A stretch of DNA of 64,000 bases. It comes from Schistosoma mansoni. Taxonomy: Eukaryota > Platyhelminthes > Trematoda > Strigeidida > Schistosomatidae. Both the position numbers and the translations under genes were made by a program. Shown piece by piece: positions 44,601-49,918 of this stretch. Every line of letters starts with the position of its first letter. Position 1 is the first letter of the stretch. The DNA lies in NCBI RefSeq assembly GCF_000237925.1, contig NC_031497.1, forward strand, positions 27,010,205 through 27,074,204, read 5' to 3'. The notes under the pieces were generated by a model. The model did no database searches and was not told where the DNA came from. It saw only the letters and a list, made by a program, of their open reading frames with translations.

Positions 44601-45651
44601 CATTGAATTATGGTAAATTAGTTGATGAAGTCATGAATCTTCAACGACTGAGATGGTTGGGCCTTGTGTTACGTATGCCTGAATACCTATTACCACGACG
44701 CGCTATGCTGAATAGTATTGGTGATGCTTGGAAGAGAGTTAGGGGCGGCCAAACCAGAACGTGGCATCAGAGCTTGAAGTCACTAACTTCTAATCTGAGC
44801 CATGTTGGTAGATGCAGACTCCTTGGTTGAGGTCCGCGTGATTAACGTAACCAATGGTTGGAGACTGTAGGTGACATGGCTCAGAAGCGATCACAATGGC
44901 GCAGGTGCATACACTCTTTATCTTCCCTTAAACCTGGGGATTAAAATTGCTTCATATCTGTCTTCCCTCCTATACTATATCCTTATATACAATCTTTCCT
45001 TTATATATTACCACCACTAAACCAACTACTTCTATGAATTCGGTGTTCATCTTGTTGTGCTGACGAGGTATGGCAACTTGGACCGATGCAAATGTGTGCC
45101 TGGTCTTACGTTGTATCTGACTGACTGACTGAGATTCTAATCTTCTGAATTCTTCATGCCTTTTTTTCTTTCGAAATTTATTTCACTGGATTATACTCCT
45201 TCAATAACATCTTCAAACCGTAATCTTCCCGATTACTGCTTATACTCTTACTACTTCTACCACTATGGAATTCGAATCGACAACTACATCTCTGTGTTAA
45301 TATGGTATGGCGAATCGAACTGATGTACTTACGTACGTACGAAGTTCTACGTTGTGATTGACTGACTGATTGTGTTATTGTACATAATATTGGTAAATTG
45401 AACTAACTTATATTTATATCATATTTATAAGTTGATTATAATTTATTAAACATATCAATCTGTAATGATGATGATGGTCAATGAAAAAAAAACTTTCATT
45501 ATTTATAATGATTGTTATTGTCTCTAACTGCCTCCCTTCCCCTCTCTCTCTCTCTCTCTCTCTCTTTTGTTTATTCATTTATAGATATGGTATCTCTCGT
45601 ATTAATCAGTATTATTCAATGAAAAATCATCTTACTACATTTAATTCATAG
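17520..45651 (+). CDS. Ethanolamine kinase (choline/ethanolamine kinase family), 8 exons
   Basis: Phosphorylates ethanolamine with ATP, the first step of the CDP-ethanolamine route to phosphatidylethanolamine; a soluble cytosolic enzyme in other animals. I joined eight exons (17520-17657, 17709-17974, 27761-27946, 29464-29606, 33239-33322, 37907-38175, 41943-42016, 45585-45651). Every junction is GT/AG, every phase agrees, and the sum is 1227 nt (408 residues plus stop), within the family's usual size. Visible motifs: a nucleotide-loop-like GLSNIV near residue 52, the phosphotransferase motif HNDLLAGN at about 230-237 (catalytic Asp232, Asn237), FIDFEY at 249-254 (metal-binding Asp251), then DIGNHFCEFAG and the C-terminal HLFWGVWAV, all as in animal ethanolamine kinases. 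An Asn/Thr-rich insert in exon 6 is unusual. The first intron is 51 nt; the others are 1.5-9.8 kb and full of SINEs, LINEs and a solo LTR. The gene runs tail to tail with the - strand gene at 50244-61625. Ethanolamine rather than choline preference is inferred from overall resemblance to ETNK proteins. Confidence 0.93.
17709..17974 (+). CDS. Ethanolamine kinase exon 2
   Basis: Residues 47-134 plus two bases of codon 135. It follows a 51-nt intron ending TTTTTAG. It encodes PLEEGLSNIVIRLDHD and ILMRIRTKL (the ATP-binding lobe), then YAVFQNGLVYSFINGSTIS, which corresponds to the family's hinge segment. Two overlapping donors exist (GTGAGT at 17971, GTAAGT at 17975); only the second keeps phase with exon 3. 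Confidence 0.92.
18005..18435 (-). mobile_element. SINE-A (Sm-alpha-like), full length
   Basis: tRNA-like head (B-box GGGTTCGAGTCCC), hammerhead at 18180-18233 and 3' part, all on the - strand, in intron 2. The right end repeats the family's terminal CACTTAGTATTGTTTGTTTG block. Confidence 0.9.
18180..18233 (-). ncRNA. Hammerhead ribozyme (Sm-alpha type), intact core
   Basis: On the - strand: ACATCCAG-CTGACGA, GTCCCAAATAGGAC, GAAAC, perfect palindromic stem III ACGCGCGT and GTC, then AAACTGGATTCC. The Sm-alpha hammerhead of Schistosoma mansoni is a known active ribozyme. Confidence 0.88.
18588..19105 (+). mobile_element. Solo LTR, Gypsy-type retroelement fossil
   Basis: 518 bp, TGTTATAAC...ACATAACA, flanked by TAAGG (18583-18587, 19106-19110). 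Reference copy for the family in this window. Fairly young by similarity to the copy at 36609. Confidence 0.92.
19111..19679. other. Unassigned intron sequence
   Basis: No gene or recognisable repeat seen. Confidence 0.5.
19680..20192 (+). mobile_element. SINE-C, near full length
   Basis: Starts CCCCCAAATGCCCTGGTACG, passes CCACACGAATATATAGCC, GGACGAAAAGCGAATG, CACCGGCTACCATGTGACTG and GACCTTTAGGTCAAAGGC, and ends TTTAAATAAAATAATG. Copies at 24320, 30475, 36215, 50995 and 61995. The A-rich AAAT tail suggests a retroposed element; partner LINE unknown. Confidence 0.8.
20193..20519. other. Unassigned intron sequence
   Basis: No gene or recognisable repeat seen. Confidence 0.5.
20533..20660 (+). 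mobile_element. LINE-A (A1) 3' end, severely 5' truncated
   Basis: Only 128 bp of 3' UTR (GTGAATCCGGTGTTCATC, GAGGTATGGCAACTTGGAC) plus (CTGA)n, flanked by the 13-bp duplication GAACACGACTTTT (20520-20532, 20661-20673). A clean example of target-primed insertion that defines the true 3' end. Confidence 0.92.
20905..20965 (+). mobile_element. SINE-B 3' fragment
   Basis: CCAGGTTTTCCCTGGTGGTC to CTTTCAACTATGAAAAT. Confidence 0.7.
20966..21835. other. Unassigned intron sequence
   Basis: A G-rich patch near 21530 and a poly-T run; no gene or repeat family recognised. Confidence 0.5.
21836..22220 (-). mobile_element. SINE-B, full length
   Basis: Complete reverse copy with hammerhead motif (about 21921-21972), tRNA-like block and the 5' end CTCACTAGAACTCC. 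Confidence 0.9.
21921..21972 (-). ncRNA. Hammerhead ribozyme motif (SINE-B type)
   Basis: On the - strand: CTGAGGA, GTCCCACAATAGGAC, GAAAC, stem III ACGGACGT and GTC, then CAGTGC. Core intact, stem III one pair off palindrome. Confidence 0.68.
22246..22492 (-). mobile_element. SINE-B 3' halves, two truncated copies
   Basis: 22246-22388 nearly duplicates 21836-21980 (same ATTGAATTTAGAGCACC variant) including a core-intact hammerhead (22331-22378). 22389-22492 is a second truncated copy (GAAGCTGGATCACCATGGG). Confidence 0.8.
22493..22900. other. Unassigned intron sequence
   Basis: No gene or recognisable repeat seen. Confidence 0.5.
22905..23340 (-). mobile_element. SINE-A (Sm-alpha-like), inverted-dimer form
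   Basis: A reverse copy (22905-23220) is followed by a + oriented half from GAACATCAACTCTGAGATGC through GGGTGACGAGTCCC-like and GAACGAAACGCG to CACTATCCATCTTTGC. Both hammerheads are altered. Confidence 0.78.
23341..23869. other. Unassigned intron sequence
   Basis: Contains a (GT)n-like patch near 23560; no gene seen. Confidence 0.5.
23980..24165 (+). mobile_element. SINE-D with hammerhead motif
   Basis: tRNA-like block (GGTAACGTCTCTGACTGTG, B-box-like GATCGAATCCG), then the hammerhead (24078-24126), then GGTTTCCTGTTGACCACTTCC. Relatives at 31320, 33400, 52680 and 54140. Confidence 0.75.
24078..24126 (+). ncRNA. Hammerhead ribozyme motif (SINE-D type), intact core
   Basis: CCTTG-CTGAAGA, stem II GTACC/AGCAC (one mismatch), GAAAC and a perfect palindromic stem III ACCCGGGT. 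The cleavage triplet would be GTT, an allowed GUH, followed by CAGGG pairing with CCTTG. Confidence 0.6.
24320..24840 (+). mobile_element. SINE-C, full length
   Basis: Starts CCCCCAAATGCCCTGGTACG and ends TTTAAATAAATAAATG; close to 19680-20192. Confidence 0.85.
24841..25527. other. Unassigned intron sequence
   Basis: No gene or recognisable repeat seen. Confidence 0.5.
25528..25930 (-). mobile_element. SINE-B, inverted-dimer form
   Basis: Reverse copy 25528-25800 with tRNA-like block, joined at ACAACAGAAGAGTCCC to a + oriented 3' half ending CACAAAACCCCTTCTGATA. Neither hammerhead core is intact. Confidence 0.82.
25931..26529. other. Unassigned intron sequence
   Basis: No gene or recognisable repeat seen. 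Confidence 0.5.
26530..26660 (+). mobile_element. SINE-B 3' half
   Basis: CACTACTGAGGAGTCCCACAC, GCCGTCCAGTGCTTCCAGG and the tail; hammerhead altered at the stem II/GAAA side. Confidence 0.7.
26775..26998 (+). mobile_element. Diverged SINE-B
   Basis: GTGGATTAGTTGAGTC, CTCAGTGGCTTAGAGGTCGC, GTTCGAGTCCC, GAATTCCACACTAGGAC and GACCGTCCAGTGC in SINE-B order; old. Confidence 0.7.
27240..27370 (+). repeat. Unclassified repeat, related to 34740-34870
   Basis: Shares GTTCAAGTT, GTGTAGATTTA and AGACTTATCATA in the same order with 34740-34870; no other feature seen. Confidence 0.5.
27440..27705 (-). mobile_element. SINE-B with well-preserved hammerhead
   Basis: Reverse copy ending 56 bases before exon 3 of the kinase gene, with B-box GAACCC and hammerhead at 27527-27573. 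Confidence 0.88.
27527..27573 (-). ncRNA. Hammerhead ribozyme motif (SINE-B type), best copy
   Basis: On the - strand: GCATTG directly joined to CTGAGGA, stem II GTCC/GGAC, GAAAC, perfect palindrome ACGGCCGT and GTC directly joined to CAGTGC, which pairs with GCATTG (one G-U). All conserved core positions are present. Confidence 0.78.
27761..27946 (+). CDS. Ethanolamine kinase exon 3
   Basis: Completes codon 135 and encodes residues 136-196 plus two bases of codon 197. It includes VARLHSLP, the helix that in the family reads like LAKIHAI, and RKWIEKLPTGY. The acceptor follows a pyrimidine-rich stretch ending AAATCAAG; the donor is AAAG/GTATGA. The 9.8-kb intron before it is the longest in the gene. 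Confidence 0.9.
28025..28345 (-). mobile_element. Diverged SINE-B
   Basis: GATTGCGGAGATTGTAG, TCCTGGTATGGGATTCCTTAG and the ATCAATCAG segments follow SINE-B order. Old copy just downstream of exon 3. Confidence 0.65.
28346..29463. other. Unassigned intron 3 sequence
   Basis: No gene or recognisable repeat seen. Confidence 0.5.
29464..29606 (+). CDS. Ethanolamine kinase exon 4 (catalytic loop)
   Basis: Completes Arg197 and encodes residues 198-244 plus the first base of codon 245. It contains SPVVLCHNDLLAGNIV, the Brenner-type catalytic loop of choline/ethanolamine kinases, with Asp232 and Asn237. The acceptor is TTCTTGTTTTAG and the donor AAA/GTAAGT. Confidence 0.95.
29725..29882 (+). mobile_element. 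SINE-B 3' half
   Basis: GATCTCGCGAGTGCGGGATC to CACAAAACCCCTTCTGA. The first core base of the hammerhead is changed (GTGAGGA). Confidence 0.8.
29985..30400 (-). mobile_element. LINE-B 3'-end fragment
   Basis: GCCTATTACCCCTTGTGAAGC-like left end, then the C-terminal coding region in reverse (GTGTTCTTTGGTCTG). Mutated. Confidence 0.75.
30475..30975 (-). mobile_element. SINE-C, near full length
   Basis: Reverse orientation with the (ATTT)n tail at the left, to CTCTCCCCACTCTCG at the right. Confidence 0.85.
30976..31319. other. Unassigned intron 4 sequence
   Basis: No gene or recognisable repeat seen. Confidence 0.5.
31320..31825 (-). mobile_element. SINE-D, inverted-dimer form with LINE-B insertion
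   Basis: Reverse copy (hammerhead with altered core at about 31450-31500, stem III palindrome ACCTAGGT, tRNA-like block 31530-31600), then a LINE-B 3' end (31646-31712), then a + oriented hammerhead half (31728-31790) and ACTGCTTCCAACCACC. Confidence 0.7.
31646..31712 (+). mobile_element. LINE-B extreme 3' end
   Basis: GGTGGAGATTACTGGTAGGC, GGGTAACAGGCG and (TAAG)n tail, inside SINE-D. Confidence 0.75.
31826..33238. other. Unassigned intron 4 sequence
   Basis: About 1.4 kb with no gene or repeat that I recognise; ends in the pyrimidine-rich stretch (33181-33230) before exon 5. Confidence 0.5.
33239..33322 (+). CDS. Ethanolamine kinase exon 5 (metal-binding motif)
   Basis: An 84-nt exon encoding KTVHFIDFEYCGFNHAAFD and on through IGNHFCEFAG (residues 245-273). 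It carries the DFEY motif whose aspartate binds magnesium in the family. It starts after ACCATAAAG and ends at G/GTAAGT; phase 1 at both ends matches its neighbours. Confidence 0.94.
33400..33755 (-). mobile_element. Diverged SINE-D
   Basis: GGTACTTGTCAACAATGAG-type hammerhead remnant at the left, tRNA-like middle (TTACCATTGAGC), TTCAGGTACTCC and CCTCCAACCACC at the right. Confidence 0.5.
33885..34020 (+). mobile_element. Degenerate SINE-B 3' half
   Basis: TGAGGAGTCCTATAATTGGAC, AAACCACTGTTCATTACTC and CCACAAAACCC. Confidence 0.55.
34260..34510 (-). mobile_element. Diverged SINE-B
   Basis: GACGACCATTGAAACCTG, CATTTCGTCCTAGTGTC and GGATTGAATCCAGGACC follow the family order in reverse. Confidence 0.6.
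34740..34870 (+). repeat. Unclassified repeat, related to 27240-27370
   Basis: GTTCAAGTTGCTGTGTAGATT and AGACTTATCATAGACCA; see the partner entry. Confidence 0.5.
34880..35095 (+). mobile_element. Diverged SINE-B
   Basis: GTTGGTTCAGAGGTCAGGC, GGTTCGATCC, CTGAGGAATCTCATACTAGG, AGTGCTTCCTGGTTTTC and GTCTCCACAAACC. Confidence 0.65.
35300..35492 (-). mobile_element. SINE-A, deleted copy
   Basis: The 3' part (CACTTAGTATTGTTTGTTTG to GCCTAAATTCATG) is fused to a + oriented hammerhead half (GAGTCCCAAATAGGACGAAA to CACTATCCAT); the head is missing. Confidence 0.75.
35493..35995. other. Unassigned intron 5 sequence
   Basis: A+T-rich; no gene or recognisable repeat seen. Confidence 0.5.
35996..36212 (-). 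mobile_element. SINE-B, 5' truncated
   Basis: Reverse copy with GACGATCGTTTCATCCTAG hammerhead remnant and GACTCGAACCCAGGACC. Confidence 0.78.
36215..37180 (-). mobile_element. SINE-C split by a solo LTR
   Basis: The reverse SINE-C runs 36215-36608 and resumes at 37083-37180 (ACTTCCTTATCAGGGACTG, CATGTGAGAGCATTTG). The interrupting LTR duplicated GTAGG. Confidence 0.85.
36609..37077 (+). mobile_element. Solo LTR, Gypsy-type retroelement fossil
   Basis: 469 bp, TGTTATAAC...CATAACA, duplication GTAGG (36604-36608, 37078-37082). Very close to the LTR at 18588, so relatively young, and younger than the SINE-C it interrupts. Confidence 0.92.
37220..37400 (+). mobile_element. Degenerate LINE-A 5' fragment
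   Basis: GTGTGACTGGCCTCAAGAAG, GTCACTTGAACATTGTGGTCA and CCTGGAAGTGACAACTG match the LINE-A leader at 420-560. Confidence 0.65.
37555..37882 (-). mobile_element. SINE-B, inverted-dimer form
   Basis: Reverse copy 37555-37800, then a + oriented 3' end (GACGAAATGTCCTTCCAGTAC to CTACAAAACCCCCCCTCC). It stops 24 bases before exon 6. One hammerhead core base is changed (CTTAGGA), though stem III ACGGCCGT is perfect. Confidence 0.82.
37907..38175 (+). CDS. Ethanolamine kinase exon 6
   Basis: Completes Gly273 and encodes residues 274-362, starting INVVNFDNYPTKEYQ and ending WLIEVNHFAL. The start and end match the family (VDYSLYPDRELQ-like and IQVNQFAL-like). Between them is an extra Thr/Pro/Asn-rich stretch (about residues 310-345, with a run of Asn) that ordinary animal ethanolamine kinases lack. 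The donor is TTG/GTAAGT at phase 0. Confidence 0.93.
38218..38537. repeat. Palindromic foldback element (~320 bp)
   Basis: GATGGAGTTTTGTTCTCTGAG at the left and its reverse complement at the right. The arms cover nearly the whole element. It starts 42 bases after exon 6. Second copy of the element at 13998. Confidence 0.88.
38538..40080. other. Unassigned intron 6 sequence with a short direct repeat
   Basis: No gene recognised. A ~26-base segment containing GGCTCTGCAATCACGCTCCA occurs at about 38850 and again at about 39195. Confidence 0.55.
40080..40445. repeat. Diverged foldback element with LINE-B 5' pieces
   Basis: TCTCTGAGCTGAACGACTTAA at the left and GTGTGCTGATAATGTTCTTGAC with ATCGTCTACTTCAG at the right resemble the two arms of the foldback element. 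GGGCTTAAAACCAG and GGTTAGCG beside it resemble the LINE-B leader. Confidence 0.5.
40690..41475 (-). mobile_element. LINE-A (A2) 3' third
   Basis: From the tail (GTCAGTCAGTTACAACGTAG) through the 3' UTR and the conserved C-terminal coding region (41013-41237) to the region before the RT core (GACGGAAGGAACTGCTGCAC). 5' truncated. Confidence 0.9.
41700..41842 (-). mobile_element. SINE-C fragment
   Basis: GCGTGAGAAGGCAGTGAGTAG, CGCGTGGCCATGTGAGAGC and CTCTCGGCCGTACGAGGGC; the 5' end only, ~100 bases before exon 7. Confidence 0.75.
41943..42016 (+). CDS. Ethanolamine kinase exon 7
   Basis: Encodes SAHLFWGVWAVILSVQEQ and TKFDYL (residues 363-386) plus two bases of codon 387. It matches the ASHFFWGLWALIQ region of animal ethanolamine kinases. 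The acceptor is TTTACACAG and the donor TC/GTAAGT. Confidence 0.94.
42112..43082 (+). mobile_element. LINE-B, 5' leader joined to RT C-terminal half
   Basis: GGTTACGGTTTTTTAGC and the GGGCTTGAGACC leader are joined near 42230 to GGTTGACTGGATTATGAAG. It continues through FTYLSSIIDEQRRSDPDVK and VNTNVETVLL to GGTAACCGGTGTAAG. Internally deleted, mutated, in intron 7. Confidence 0.82.
43380..43835 (-). mobile_element. Degenerate LINE-A fragment
   Basis: CTTGACGAAGAGTGAATACC, CAGCCTTATTTTCCCAAG and CGTGAACATCACGTAGGCG align with the RT region at 58330-58430 in reverse; old. Confidence 0.65.
44146..45375 (+). mobile_element. LINE-A (A2) copy interrupted by a LINE-A (A1) copy
   Basis: The A2 C-terminal coding part (44146-44556, including CRLPGWDS) resumes at 45148 with its own 3' UTR (GAATTCTTCATGCC) and CTGACTGACTG tail. 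Confidence 0.9.
44557..45133 (+). mobile_element. LINE-A (A1) 3' end nested in A2
   Basis: 577 bp, from CTGGGATCACCGGGTAAG through RLRWLGLVLRMP and SHVGRCRL to the (CTGA)n tail. Flanked by the 14-bp duplication ATTCTAATCTTCTG (44543-44556, 45134-45147). Confidence 0.93.
45541..45566 (+). repeat. (CT)n microsatellite in the polypyrimidine tract of exon 8
   Basis: A run of CT dinucleotides ending about 18 bases before the exon 8 acceptor forms the pyrimidine tract, so length variation here could affect splicing. Confidence 0.85.
45585..45651 (+). CDS. Ethanolamine kinase exon 8 and stop
   Basis: Completes Ser387 and encodes YGISRINQYYSMKNHL through the C-terminus, then TAG at 45649-45651. It corresponds to the family's C-terminal FGYAIVRFNQYFKMK-like segment. 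The acceptor TTTATAG lies just downstream of a (CT)n run. Confidence 0.92.
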
Positions 45652-46115
45652 ATAGTGTTATATACTACTTAAATCTTCATTTTCAATGATTGGAACAATA
45701 TTCAACTTGTTACTAAGGATATACATTAACATTAACATAATTGATACTTTTGTAAAAAAAAAAACAACCTCTAAAGTAGATAATGTGAAGTACATTTGAT
45801 ATTATTATAGTTCAATTAAGTTGTATTTATTATTCTATATCTATATCTATGTATATGTATATCGGTTGGATACAGCAGAATACAGGAATCTATCGTTCAT
45901 TCATATATATATTCAATCAATAGAAAATCAATTCGATCAATGATTCTGTTCCTTTTTTTTTAGTTTCTTCTCTTTTATTGATTTGTATCTTTCTTTATAA
46001 TATTAGCTGATAGATAGACAAACTGAAAATGTATGTTAAATGGATGGATCTATAAATGATAATGATAATAAATTGAATATGAATAATATATGATTTTTTT
46101 AAAAAGGTGTGTGTG
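45652..46115. other. Intergenic A+T-rich sequence downstream of the kinase gene
   Basis: Probable 3' UTR at the left; otherwise poly-A, TATATC repeats and a TTTTTTTT run; nothing else recognised. Confidence 0.5.
46067..46072 (+). terminator. Possible AATAAA polyadenylation signal for the kinase gene
   Basis: The first AATAAA I noticed downstream of the stop, about 415 bases on. The region is A+T-rich, so the assignment is weak. Confidence 0.25.
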
Positions 46116-46117
46116 TG

Positions 46118-46450
46118 TGTGGAGATTTTAGTAATTTTTATATAATTGAAATTATGAATTGATTGAAGCTGGACCACTATGGAAATGCTGGAAGTACTGG
46201 ACGGTTGATTCGTCCTGGTGGATGGTTATTCAATTTCATGAATTAGTTGAAGTGAGACATTAACACCGTTGGATGACAACCGGCTCAGTGGCTTTAGACG
46301 TTAGGTCCTGCTTTCGATATCTCGCGAGGTCGGATCGTGGATGCTCACTGCCACTGAACAGTCTTACAATAGAACGAAACGGCCATCCAGTGCTTCTAGG
46401 TTTTCCTTGGTGGTCTAGCTTCAATTGACTCATGATTTCAACTATGAAAT
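46118..46450 (+). mobile_element. SINE-B, inverted-dimer form
   Basis: Reverse 3' end (GTGTGGAGATTTTAGTAAT to GGACGGTTGATTCGTCCTG), then a + copy with GGCTCAGTGGCTTTAG and GATATCTCGCGAGG, a degraded hammerhead and the 3' tail. Confidence 0.75.
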
Positions 46451-46769
46451 TGCTGTATGTTTTGATGATTTCCGATTGTCGATTTCATTTTCGCATTCAG
46501 ATAGACAACTTTTTGTTATAATCAATTAAGTTGATTTTAATTTGAAATTTTATGGTGTGTATGGTTGTAGAGATGCTTTTTTCTATGAATGATTAGAGAG
46601 AACTATACTGGTAGTATCCAACTAGGGTAATTCAGTCATTAATAAATCAAGTCAGAGCCTGGCGCAAAAGTATGTTAGCTCAAGTCACCATATCACAATT
46701 AGAATAACAAGATCGATAGCAAAGGAGTCGAATTAATCATATTACCAGCGGTAATGCGAGAATCTGAAC
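46451..46769. other. Unassigned intergenic sequence
   Basis: No gene or recognisable repeat seen. Confidence 0.5.
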
Positions 46770-47330
46770 ACTGAGTATACAAGGACAGATTGAAAAGGTA
46801 TTCATGAGGGAATACTGGGATTCGAAGTTGGGAGAAAGACAGCAATTAGACGCATCTACGTTATTTCCACTGATTGTGAATAGTGTGTTATCCATTGTCT
46901 GTAATCACTGATCACAGTGATCGCTCAGACCCCAACACCGTAGTGTTTGTCTACCAATTTTTGAAAGTATTTTGACAGCTGGCATCTATTTTGATTGATC
47001 TTGTTAACTAGTTCAACGATCTACAATTCTGCTGACCTTAGACCAGGAAGCTTACGATTCTGCACATCACTGGAGGTTAAATCTTCATTGATGGAAGTTG
47101 TTATTTATCAGTTTGTTCTTATGTAACTTTAAATTCTGACATGGCGTAAATGGTTGGTCTTTATTGAAAAATTGGTCGACTATGTTCAACACTTAGTGGT
47201 TACTTGAGGTTAGTCATTTGCAGTCAGTGGGTATCCCTGCTTGATTATAGATTTCGCGCTAAATAATATCAGCCAGCTAGGAGCATCTGGAATTGTAAGG
47301 GAATCGACGATGACTTATAATATGAGATTC
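46770..47330 (-). mobile_element. Degenerate LINE-A-like fragment
   Basis: GCATCTACGTTATTTCCACTG through CAGACCCCAACACCGTAGTG parallels 43375-43480, which aligns with the LINE-A 3' coding region. Very old, tentative. Confidence 0.45.
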
Positions 47331-47919
47331 AAGTATCCAGCGACAGTTGAAGGTTTCACTCCATATGAATGATATTTCAAGGGATCGTAATCAATCACAC
47401 TAAGCTCCAGAAAACTACCATGGGTGATCCGAATGTTAGGATAGACGTATTTATATGCAGCGTCATCAAATAAACTGTGTTCCGCTTGTTACAATCAAAC
47501 AATTCATATCGGATGTTAATCTTCGTATTCACTAGCGAAATGTCGAGTTGTTTAAACACTAAACAATCTCGCTTGCATTAAACACTATTTTCAAATATTC
47601 GGCCAAATAATTGTTGCTACTTATTAGTAGTCAGTTGATAACGTATCCAAATGAATAGCGATAAGTGGGGAAGAGCGACTACTCCATTCTTCTAGCACAC
47701 ACAACCGGATGTGTTACAATCATAGCGTCATATGTTTTACTTTTCCCTTGGACTTGACTACTCTACTTGATTCTAATTACGCATACTCATCACACATAAC
47801 TTATACATTATATCAACAGTCATGACAAATATATGTGATTGTTACATGTTGTTTTCTATTTCGGTTATGGCAATATGTCAAACCGTTGAAGCTGAGTAAC
47901 ACTATATACATTATCCCAT
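47331..47919. other. Unassigned intergenic sequence
   Basis: No gene or recognisable repeat seen. Confidence 0.5.
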
Positions 47920-47927
47920 CTGTTATA

Positions 47928-48130
47928 ACTTGTACCCTATTAATATATAACTTAATGATGTCACCAATTAGGGTATGGTGAATTATCGACCGGACCATTG
48001 ACGCACAGAACCCGTAAGAGCAGTCTAGAGTCTTCATCGGTCCTTCTTCTTGCCTAGCCCTGCCTGTTAGTTCAGAACACCAATCCCAACCTCTAGGATA
48101 TGAATCATGTATTTCGAATCTTAACAGATA
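47928..48130 (+). mobile_element. LTR fragment, Gypsy-type fossil
   Basis: TGTTATAACTTGTACCC start, GAGCAGTCTAGAGTC and CTAGCCCTGCC as in the 18588 LTR, truncated after ~200 bases. Confidence 0.75.
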
Positions 48131-48179
48131 GCTACCATAGACGTTACAAGGTAAAAACATTTGGCTACTAATTATTAAC

Positions 48180-48600
48180 AAAAATACAGACTGATCAATT
48201 GCAGTCCTAAACGTCAATGGGAAGATTCAACCAAACAATACCAAGTGAATTTAAACTTCACCCCATTACACAGGTAAGTGGCTATCCGGGCTCAGTAACT
48301 AAGTGGATAACGCAATGCCGTTTGAAGCGAACGGTACTGGATTCGAGTCCCAGAGCGAACATCAACTCATGTGCAAGTACATCCAACTGACGAGTCCCAA
48401 ATAGGACGAAACGCGCGTCAAACTGGATTCCACTGCTAGCCACTAACCATCTTTGCTTATAATGCTTGTGAATTAAGGCCATATCGAGGCGATACACACA
48501 GTATGCGCATATGCTAATAAGAGACTGATCAATTACAGTCCTAAAAACATCAATGGGAAGATTCAACCAAACAATACCAAGTGAATCTAAAAATAAACAC
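48180..48600 (+). mobile_element. SINE-A (Sm-alpha-like), near full length with inverted 5' piece
   Basis: tRNA-like head (GTGGATAACGCAATGCCG, B-box GGATTCGAGTCCC), hammerhead 48379-48431, and a 3' part ending CAATACCAAGTGAA. The same 3' end block also appears just before it (48185-48260). Confidence 0.88.
48379..48431 (+). ncRNA. Hammerhead ribozyme (Sm-alpha type), intact core
   Basis: ACATCCAA-CTGACGA, GTCCCAAATAGGAC, GAAAC, palindromic stem III ACGCGCGT and GTC, then AAACTGGATTCC. Confidence 0.85.
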
Positions 48601-49025
48601 TTATACACTACTCATTACTAGATATATATATAGGAAAACAATTAGAGAGCTATCGAAATGAGAGAGGTTACTAAACAAATCCAACATCATGAACATTTGT
48701 TCTCGAATAATAAACTTGTTATTCAAATAGCTATTCTACTAAAATCTTTCCATCGTTACGTAGGTATTTCTAGCTTTTGTGAAATGCATGTCAGTAATTT
48801 TATGATTAACGATTACAAACTTGACTAGCCAGCACCCTCTAATAATATTCAATGTAAAGGGTTTCGAAAATTTTCAATCGTGACTACTCCATTCTGATTA
48901 TATATTTGATTTAATTTGTTGTAATCGTTTATTCTCGTGTCATTCTTATTAGCTATATTGTCAGATATGTGTAAATCTCAGACCAGGCTGTATGTTGTGC
49001 ACTTCATCTTTTTATTTAGATAACG
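48601..49025. other. Unassigned intergenic sequence
   Basis: No gene or recognisable repeat seen. Confidence 0.5.
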
Positions 49026-49079
49026 AGGTTATAAGAATATTGAAAGGTTTGGAGTGCATAGCACTAATTTGTAGGTTGT

Positions 49080-49295
49080 ATCACTTACAAATTTATCTCA
49101 GTTGTGGTACTATTGAGAACTGGGAAGCGCTAGATAGCTGTTTTGTCCTGGTGCAAGACATTCTCGAAATACATGCCCATAACCCCGTCGGAGGTTGAAC
49201 CTAAGATGGATGCTTAACCGCTAGGACCACTCAGTTAGTGTCCAATGGTAGCATGATTTTTAGCTCCAATCAATTCATGCCATAATACGGAGACC
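49080..49295 (-). mobile_element. Degenerate SINE-B
   Basis: GAACTGGGAAGCGCTAGATAG, GTTTTGTCCTGGTGCAAGAC, GAGGTTGAACCTAAGATGG and ACCACTCAGTTAG follow the family in reverse. Confidence 0.55.
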
Positions 49296-49399
49296 TTCGA
49301 ACGCCACTAGTAATAGCTTTATCACATTAGACATGGAACTAATCCAAAAATCACGACTTCTCAATAAAACTTTAGAAATTAGGTAGATTGTTCAATTGA

Positions 49400-49918
49400 T
49401 AATGAAGACATATGCCCAACTACTGACCACCTCGACGTGCAATGCTTTATGGTGTAGGAGTAGGTCGGAAGAAAGCTAGGAGCGGCCAGATCAAAACATG
49501 GCACAAATCCATGAAGTCACTGACAAGTGGACTGGGCCGTGTTGGTAAGTGTAGACTACCTGGTTGGGATTCGCGAGATGATAGCAACCGATGGTTAGAG
49601 ACCTTGAATGACATAGCTCAAAATCGTTTGCAATGGCGAAGGTGCATCCATTCTTTGTGTTCTACCAAATTCTAATCTTCTGAATTCTTCATGTACCTTT
49701 ATTTTTTTCTCTTTTCGAATTTATTTCACTGGATTATACTCCTTGAATAACACCTTCAAACCCTAATCTTTCCAATTACTGCTTATACTCTTACTACTTC
49801 TACCACTATGGGATTTGAATCGGTAGCTGCATCTCTGTGCTAATGTTGTGGTATGGCAACTGGAACTAATGTACTTACGTACGTACGAAGTTCTACGTTG
49901 TGACTGACTGACTGATGA
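49400..49918 (+). mobile_element. LINE-A (A2) 3' end
   Basis: ATATGCCCAACTACTGACC through the C-terminal coding region (to about 49675, CIHSLCSTKF) and the A2 3' UTR to (CTGA)n. 5' truncated. Confidence 0.92.
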
